Below are positions 5,750-9,976 of a stretch of DNA of 9,976 nt, piece by piece. The position numbers were made by a program, and so were the translations under genes. The stretch's first letter is position 1. Each line of letters opens with the position of its first letter. The notes under the pieces are model-generated. The model did no database searches. It saw nothing but the letters and a program-made list of their open reading frames with translations, and was not told the origin of the DNA. This DNA comes from JBOHTO01 sp050733695 (lineage in GTDB: Bacteria; Gemmatimonadota; Gemmatimonadetes; Gemmatimonadales; Gemmatimonadaceae): positions 1-9,976 of the forward strand of contig JBOHTO010000147.1 of the NCBI GenBank assembly GCA_050733695.1, written 5' to 3'.

Positions 5750-6274
5750 TCACCGCAGCTTTGCCCGCCAGAGCAGCGCCGCGTAGTCGGCGATCGCCCA
5801 CGCCGAGAGAGCCGCGACCACGAGCACGAACGCGTTCACGAGGCGCGGCGCGAGCAGCACCACCAGCAGCGTCGCCATCTGGAACACGGTGACAACTTTG
5901 CCCGCACGGCGCGCGCGGTACTCCACACGCCCGAGCCAGTCGAGGCGGCGCGAGAGCAGCCACGCGACCGATGTCGCGATGTCACGCAGAAGGAGTGCGA
6001 TCGCCTGCATGGTGGACAGCGCACCCGCAACGACGTAGGTCACGATCACGATGAAAACGAAAACGCGGTCCGCGACGGGATCGATCACTGCTCCGGGCCG
6101 CGACGAGAGGTTGTGGCGGCGCGCGATCCAGCCGTCCAGGAAGTCCGTCGCACCGGCCGCGACAATCAGCGTAACGCGCACCGTGATTCCGGACGCGAGG
6201 ACGAACGCGGCGGCGAGCGCGAGGCGCGAGAGCGAGACGAGGTTCGGCAGCCAGAGCAGCGCGCCGCGTTGCAT
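5750..6274 (-). CDS. CDP-alcohol phosphatidyltransferase family membrane enzyme
   Basis: Transfers a phosphatidyl group from CDP-diacylglycerol to an alcohol, as in phosphatidylglycerophosphate synthase, in the inner membrane. The 174 aa match the usual size for PgsA-like proteins. The full family signature D-G-x2-A-R-x8-G-x3-D-x3-D is present as DGWIAR ... G-AVI-D-PVA-D at about residues 47-70, with all three metal-binding aspartates intact. Hydrophobic segments surround it (about 8-27, 32-44, 68-88, 91-106, 123-139, 145-166). The N-terminal LPNLVSLSRL resembles PgsA's NIPNxLTxxR. ATG 6274 is chosen because upstream in-frame sequence lacks hydrophobic or conserved character; its ribosome site is weak. 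The exported beta-rich protein follows 14 bp downstream; the speD-like gene diverges 101 bp away. The exact alcohol acceptor (glycerol phosphate or another) cannot be told from the sequence. Confidence 0.92.
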   Translation of the reverse strand: MQRGALLWLPNLVSLSRLALAAAFVLASGITVRVTLIVAAGATDFLDGWIARRHNLSSRPGAVIDPVADRVFVFIVIVTYVVAGALSTMQAIALLLRDIATSVAWLLSRRLDWLGRVEYRARRAGKVVTVFQMATLLVVLLAPRLVNAFVLVVAALSAWAIADYAALLWRAKLR

Positions 6275-6302
6275 GCCGCAACCTAGCCCGCGCCCGGCGC
6301 GC

Positions 6303-6331
6303 TTGCCAGCGTATTGCGGTGCATCTAGCTT
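6303..6331 (+). promoter_or_regulatory. Possible sigma-70-like promoter for the speD-like operon
   Basis: TTGCCA (6303-6308) and TAGCTT (6326-6331) are separated by 17 bp and lie 45 bp before the speD-like ATG, in the divergent gap with the phosphatidyltransferase gene. The -35 matches five of six consensus bases; the -10 only three of six, so this is tentative. Confidence 0.3.
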
Positions 6332-6375
6332 CGCACATCCGTGAACGCGCGCACCTGCACACCCGAAGCCCCGGT

Positions 6376-6720
6376 ATGACATCTCCCGGATTCACGCACC
6401 TGATCGCCGATTTCGTCGGCGTTCCGGATGCGCAGCTTCGCGATGGTGCGCTCATCAGCGGCCTGCTGATCGCAGCCGCGGGCGCGGCCGGCTTCACCAC
6501 GAGCGGTCCGCCGATACTGCGCCTTCTCCCGCACGGCGGGCTCACCGGCCTGCTTCTCATCGAGGGGTGTCACATAACGGCGCACACCTTCCCCGATCGC
6601 GCCCTTCTTCTGCTCGACGTGCTCGCCGTCGCCACGCACAACGGGCAGAAGGCGCTCGATGTCTTCGCACGCCGCCTCACCGCGAGGGAGATCAGAAGCG
6701 ACGTGCGCGCACGAGGATGA
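6376..6720 (+). CDS. SpeD-family (S-adenosylmethionine decarboxylase) homologue with Cys at the pyruvoyl site
   Basis: The 114 aa align without gaps to bacterial class 1B SpeD proenzymes, which self-cleave at Glu-Ser to form a pyruvoyl cofactor and decarboxylate S-adenosylmethionine for spermidine synthesis. Starting from MTSPGFTHLIADFVGV, the hallmark block reads LLLIEGCHITAHTFPD at 59-74. The usual ESH...HTWPE becomes GCH...HTFPD, so the cofactor-forming Ser is C65 and the preceding Glu is G64. H70, needed for processing, and D81-V82 are kept. The position of the catalytic proton-donor Cys (C83 in the Thermotoga enzyme) is V85. It therefore cannot be a standard AdoMetDC and may be unprocessed, processed via a thioester, or repurposed. 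Its TGA overlaps the ATG of the next gene (ATGA, 6717-6720), so the two are coupled. No spermidine synthase gene is nearby. Confidence 0.87.
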   Translation: MTSPGFTHLIADFVGVPDAQLRDGALISGLLIAAAGAAGFTTSGPPILRLLPHGGLTGLLLIEGCHITAHTFPDRALLLLDVLAVATHNGQKALDVFARRLTAREIRSDVRARG

Positions 6721-8282
6721 CTGATCCGCTGGCGACGGCGCACATCGCGCTGTCGGCGATCTTTCTGCTCTGGAACATCCTGCTGGCGGGGCGAATAACG
6801 CGGCTGAGTGCATCGCCGCGCCTGTTCGGCGCTCTCACGGCGGTTGCCGGCCTGCTCATACTGCCCGCCATGGTCGCCGGTGTTGCCACGGCCAACACGC
6901 TCTACGGCCGTGCGATCCAGACGATCGCGTGGGTCTGGCCCGCGACGCTGGTGGTCTTTGCCGCGCAGTCCACGGTCGCCATGACGCGCGGGCTCGTGTC
7001 ACCACTGCTCGGACTGCCGATCACGGCGTACAACGTCCTGCTCGCGATCGCGGCCATTGCGCGTTATGCGATGGCGCACGGTGTGGAGCCGCCGCGGTTC
7101 GCGCTCACGCTCGTAGCCGCGCAGGCCGCGGCGCTGTCGCTCGTGCTGGGCCCGGCGGCACTCGTGTCGCCGGCCGCGTTGCACGTGCCCGTGCTCGCAC
7201 CGGCGTTCCGTTCGCGCTGGCGAACGAGCGCCGTTGTGAGGGCGGGCATCGCGGTTGCGGCCGCGGCATGGGCGGGGGTGATCGTCGCCGGCATCCCGCC
7301 CGCCGGCGCGGCCCTTGGCAGTTACGCGAGCTACGCCGACACGCGCCTGCAGGAGCGGCCGTCCGGCGATTTCTCCATCGGCGTGAAGATCTTTCCGCAT
7401 CTCACGAGCGGGCCGGTGCCCCTCGCCATCCGCAACGACCTCGCTCTCGCCGACTCGATCGACGCCGAGGTGCTGAGCATCACCATCTCTCCTGACGGCG
7501 CCACGCGAACCGCACTGGATTCGCTGCGGCGTACGCTGGCCGAGCGTCGCCGGGGCGGTGCGACGCTCATCGTCGCGCTGGGCTATTCCGCCGGACCTGG
7601 CCATCGGTTCGGCAGGCCTCGCCCGCTCGACGCCGATCGGCGTCTGGAGCTTGCCGGGCTCATCGCTCAGCGGCTCACCCCCGATTACCTGATTCCTGCG
7701 GTCGAGCCATACGGAGCGGGTGCTGTCGCCCATGGCGTGCTGGCGGTTGAGCGCTGGCGCGACTACTTCGCCAGGGCGGCGACGATCGTGCATGACGTCG
7801 ACCCGCAGATCGGGGTGGCTCTGTCGGCGTCGTCCTACGGGCCGCGCGACAGCGCGCTCTTCGCGTGGGCCGCATCGCCTGATTCGCCGATGGACGCTGT
7901 GGGATTCGCGTTCGCACCCTCGGCGCAGGGCGCTCCTGCGCTCGATTCGCAAATGGAGGCAGCCGCCCGCTGGCTCGATATCGTACCGGCAGGCAAGGAG
8001 CGCTGGGTGTTCTCCGCCGAGGCGCTGCCCATGGCCCACGGTGAACGCAGCCAGGCGCGCGCGCTGCGCCGTGTTGTTGCATGGGCGACCACGAAGCCGG
8101 GGGTGCGCGGCGTGATCGTCTCGAGCGCGGGTGACTACGGACGCATGACAGGTCTTCGCGCCGCGAACGGCCGGTTGCGGCGCGCTGCGCTAGCGGTGGG
8201 CGAGGCATCGCGCGCTCTGGAGGAACGCAGCACCACACAGGCGGACAGCGCGGCCGCCGCGGGAGTGGTGGTCAGGCCGTAG
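6717..8282 (+). CDS. Six-TM membrane protein with periplasmic (beta/alpha)8 glycosidase-like domain
   Basis: The 521-aa protein has two halves. Residues 1-194 hold six hydrophobic segments (about 8-27, 36-56, 67-87, 94-116, 129-151, 173-194); positive charges in alternate loops (R26/R29/R35, R91, R165-R175) put both termini outside. Residues ~217-500 read as a compact eight-strand TIM barrel: IGVKIF, AEVLSITIS, ATLIVALGY, YLIPAVEPY, IGVALSAS, AVGFAFAP, WVFSAEALP, GVRGVIVSS. Glu330 falls at the end of strand 4 (AVEP) and Glu435 at the end of strand 7 (SAEA), the acid/base and nucleophile positions of clan GH-A glycosidases. That reading is my inference; no known GH family is recognised. ATG 6717 with GAGG immediately upstream overlaps the speD-like stop, implying translational coupling. 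The Ala/Val-rich C-terminus overlaps a broken gene on the other strand by 11 bp. Confidence 0.82.
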   Translation: MTDPLATAHIALSAIFLLWNILLAGRITRLSASPRLFGALTAVAGLLILPAMVAGVATANTLYGRAIQTIAWVWPATLVVFAAQSTVAMTRGLVSPLLGLPITAYNVLLAIAAIARYAMAHGVEPPRFALTLVAAQAAALSLVLGPAALVSPAALHVPVLAPAFRSRWRTSAVVRAGIAVAAAAWAGVIVAGIPPAGAALGSYASYADTRLQERPSGDFSIGVKIFPHLTSGPVPLAIRNDLALADSIDAEVLSITISPDGATRTALDSLRRTLAERRRGGATLIVALGYSAGPGHRFGRPRPLDADRRLELAGLIAQRLTPDYLIPAVEPYGAGAVAHGVLAVERWRDYFARAATIVHDVDPQIGVALSASSYGPRDSALFAWAASPDSPMDAVGFAFAPSAQGAPALDSQMEAAARWLDIVPAGKERWVFSAEALPMAHGERSQARALRRVVAWATTKPGVRGVIVSSAGDYGRMTGLRAANGRLRRAALAVGEASRALEERSTTQADSAAAAGVVVRP

Positions 8283-8523
8283 GGCAGTCAACGTCGTGAG
8301 TGAGGTCACCCTCGCTGATTCCGAATTCCTCGCGTGGAGCACCGAAGGCGGCGAGAGCGCGCCACACGCGCCGCGCGTTGTGCATCCGGGGATCCATCCA
8401 CAGATCCATGTCAACCGTCGCCCTTGGCACGCCGTGAATCGCGAGTGCGTGCGCGCCGGCAACGAGAAACCTGGCCTGGTTGTCCAGGAGCGCGATGAGA
8501 GCGTCACGAAAACCCCTGACCAC
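8272..8523 (-). pseudogene. Truncated MNT-type nucleotidyltransferase (DUF6036/AbiEii-like)
   Basis: Reads from GTG 8523 as an 83-aa fragment. It keeps the front half of a minimal nucleotidyltransferase: a helix FRDALIALLDNQ, then RFLVAGAHALAIHGVPRAT with the G-S-like turn, and metal-binding D38-M-D40 in VDMDLWMDP, followed by NARRVWRALAAFGAP. Family members then continue with a strand carrying the third acidic residue (typically in RIDILT). Here the frame stops at DLTHDVDCPTA before it, and no continuation is found in other minus-strand frames. The protein would lack a full active site, so I call it a remnant. Such domains occur as antitoxins or in MNT-HEPN and abortive-infection systems; no HEPN partner is nearby. 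The 168 bp between it and the ABC gene (8524-8691) hold nothing recognisable. Confidence 0.7.
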
Positions 8524-8691
8524 GCCTGTCAGTCCCGGTCGGTCCTTGCATCCAGTTTCGTGATCCTGACCGGCATCGTCGCACGCGTGTACACCGGCAG
8601 CGGCTGCCTCGTGAGTGCCCACGCCCGCGCCGACAGTTCCGCAACCAGAGCGAGGCGCTCCGAAGCACGGATACAGCCCGTCGTCAGCACC

Positions 8692-9813
8692 TCAACGCTC
8701 GGTCAGGATTGCCTCGGTAGTTTCGGCGTCGAAGACGTGCATCCGATCGATGTCGAACGCGAGCGTTACAGGATCGCCGAGTGCGGGCAGCGGGCGAGGC
8801 GCGATCCGCGCGGTGACTTCGTGTGCGTCGAGGTGTGCGTGCACCAGCATCTCGCTGCCGAGCGGTTCCACGAGGTCGAGTTGAAAGCTCGCAGAGGAGT
8901 CCGGCGGAAGGGTAGCTCCGGCCGGCACCGGCAGCACGTGCTCCGGGCGGACGCCTGCCGTCACGCGCCGTCCCTCGTACTCTTCCAGCCGGCTCCGGAG
9001 CTGCTCGCTCAATGCGAGATCAAAGGCACTACTCGCCGCGCGGAAGCGAACATCGCGACCGTTTGCCCGCACGAGCGTTCCCTCGAAGAAGTTCATCGTC
9101 GGGCTGCCAATGAACCCGGCCACGAATCTCGTTCGCGGGTGTTGGTACAGCGCCAGCGGGCTGTCGATCTGCTCGGCCCTGCCCGCGTTCATCACGACGA
9201 TGCGATCCCCCATCGTCATCGCTTCCACCTGATCGTGCGTTACATAGATCGCCGTGTTGCCGAGCCGGCGGTGGAGGTGGGATATCTCCTTGCGCATCTG
9301 CACGCGCAGCTTGGCATCGAGATTGGAGAGCGGTTCGTCGAAGAGGAACACCTGCGGCTGGCGCACTATCGCGCGTCCGATCGCGGCCCTCTGCCGCTGA
9401 CCACCCGACAGTTGCTTCGGCCGGCGATCCAGGATGTCCACGATTCCGAGCAGTTCGGCGGCCTCGCGCACTCTCTGCTGGATCTCGCGTTTCGGCAGCT
9501 TGCGTACCTTCAGCGCGAACCCCATGTTCTCGCCGACCGTCATGTGCGGGTACAGCGCGTAGCTCTGGAATACCATCGCGATGTCCCGCTCCCTGGGCGC
9601 GAGATCGTTTACCATGCGGTCGCCGATCCAGAGCTCGCCCGAGGAGAGAGTCTCGAGGCCGGCGATGATGCGAAGCGTCGTACTCTTGCCGCAACCGGAT
9701 GGTCCCACCAGCACGACGAACTCACCATCACGAACGTCGAGGTCCAGCCCGTGCACGGCCACGAAGCCGTTGTCATGGACCTTGCGGATGCTGTCGAGTT
9801 TCACGCGTGCCAT
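8692..9813 (-). CDS. Sugar ABC importer ATP-binding protein (MalK/UgpC/MsmX family)
   Basis: The 373-aa ATPase subunit powers a carbohydrate importer at the inner membrane. Nucleotide-binding features in order: Walker A GPSGCGKST (37-45), Q-loop Q83, signature LSGGQ (135-139), Walker B VFLFDE (155-160), D-loop SNLDAKLR, and switch H193 (THDQVEAMTMGDRI). Residues ~240-373 form the TOBE regulatory domain typical of MalK-like proteins, ending in a second OB-like repeat. ATG 9813 is preceded by AAGGGG at seven bases' spacing (9821-9826), so the longer open frame upstream is not used. No permease or binding protein is in view, so it may be a shared ATPase serving several importers, as MsmX does. 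It diverges from a GH1 gene with a 32-bp gap, suggesting beta-glucoside uptake. Confidence 0.95.
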   Translation of the reverse strand: MARVKLDSIRKVHDNGFVAVHGLDLDVRDGEFVVLVGPSGCGKSTTLRIIAGLETLSSGELWIGDRMVNDLAPRERDIAMVFQSYALYPHMTVGENMGFALKVRKLPKREIQQRVREAAELLGIVDILDRRPKQLSGGQRQRAAIGRAIVRQPQVFLFDEPLSNLDAKLRVQMRKEISHLHRRLGNTAIYVTHDQVEAMTMGDRIVVMNAGRAEQIDSPLALYQHPRTRFVAGFIGSPTMNFFEGTLVRANGRDVRFRAASSAFDLALSEQLRSRLEEYEGRRVTAGVRPEHVLPVPAGATLPPDSSASFQLDLVEPLGSEMLVHAHLDAHEVTARIAPRPLPALGDPVTLAFDIDRMHVFDAETTEAILTER

Positions 9814-9820
9814 GAGGACG

Positions 9821-9826
9821 CCCCTT
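9821..9826 (-). promoter_or_regulatory. Ribosome binding site of the ABC ATPase gene
   Basis: AAGGGG on the minus strand, seven bases before ATG 9813, fixes the start and excludes the 28-residue N-terminal extension that is open upstream. Confidence 0.65.
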
Positions 9827-9845
9827 GCCTGAGAGTCGCACGACC

Positions 9846-9976
9846 ATGACGAACCCGCGTCGTTTCCCCGACGACTTTCTCTGGGGCGCGGCGACATCCG
9901 CGTATCAGATCGAGGGCTCGCCCCTCGCCGATGGCGCCGGTCCGAGCATCTGGCAGCGGTTCACGCACACGCCGGG
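9846..9976 (+). CDS. GH1 family beta-glucosidase, N-terminal fragment (3' cut by window edge)
   Basis: Hydrolyses beta-glucosides with retention of configuration; likely cytoplasmic, since no signal peptide is present. Only the first 43 residues are in the window. After MTNPRRFPDD comes FLWGAATSAYQIEGS, a full match to the GH1 N-terminal signature, including the Gln and Glu that line the glucose subsite. This is followed by GPSIWQRFTH, also typical of strand/helix 1 in the family. The catalytic Glu residues lie beyond the window. ATG 9846 has only a weak GAGAG about ten bases upstream, but the distance to the signature is normal for the family. It is divergent from the sugar ABC ATPase gene. 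Confidence 0.95.
   Translation, partial: MTNPRRFPDDFLWGAATSAYQIEGSPLADGAGPSIWQRFTHTP

Noticed and set aside
6999..8039. 346-codon minus-strand frame inside the membrane-barrel gene
   Set aside because: Arg/His-rich shadow of a gene whose own frame shows TM segments and a regular strand/helix pattern.
8296..9849. Long plus-strand open frame (517 codons) across the ABC ATPase region
   Set aside because: It is antisense to a gene with complete ABC motifs, and its product is a His/Arg/Val-rich sequence without domain character; a GC-bias artefact.

Overview
The window is high-GC DNA, densely coded with short gaps, from what looks like a Gram-negative, probably aerobic bacterium. Signs of this are a periplasmic disulfide relay of DsbA plus VKOR type, a predicted outer-membrane or periplasmic beta-rich protein, and acetyl-CoA synthetase. 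The gene mix would fit Gemmatimonadota or a similar high-GC phylum, but no marker gene is present and the assignment is a guess. No tRNA, rRNA, CRISPR array, transposase, integrase or phage gene was seen.

Layout, left to right. (1) 1-1236, + strand: the C-terminal two thirds of acetyl-CoA synthetase. (2) 1352-1747, +: a small unknown protein that converges on VKOR. Both genes end in a repeat zone (about 1733-1848). (3) 3376-1806, - strand: an apparent operon of a 98-aa unknown protein, a membrane-anchored DsbA-like oxidoreductase (CPAC) and a VKOR-family quinone-linked reoxidase (CMWC). (4) 3377-3666: a divergent intergenic region with two extreme G/C homopolymer tracts, one upstream of each gene. 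(5) 3667-4527, +: an alpha/beta hydrolase with an Asp in the nucleophile position but no histidine where the triad His should be. (6) 4732-5022, +: a 96-aa unknown. (7) 6274-5148, -: a CDP-alcohol phosphatidyltransferase followed by an exported beta-rich protein whose N-terminus is encoded by a dispersed palindromic repeat. (8) 6376-8282, +: two overlapping genes. The first is a SpeD-family (S-adenosylmethionine decarboxylase) homologue with Cys where the pyruvoyl-forming Ser normally sits. The second is a six-TM protein carrying a predicted periplasmic (beta/alpha)8 glycosidase-like barrel. (9) 8523-8272, -: the front half of an MNT-type nucleotidyltransferase, broken. (10) 9813-8692, -: a sugar-importer ABC ATPase, divergent (32-bp gap) from the start of a GH1 beta-glucosidase at 9846.

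How the parts work together. DsbA and VKOR form an oxidative folding pair: DsbA oxidises periplasmic thiols and VKOR re-oxidises DsbA, passing electrons to quinone. The ABC ATPase and GH1 enzyme suggest uptake and hydrolysis of beta-glucosides. The least explained part is the speD-like / membrane-barrel pair: its 4-bp ATGA overlap implies joint expression, yet neither protein has a normal functional assignment. Together with the His-less hydrolase, this is where a new activity is most likely to be found.
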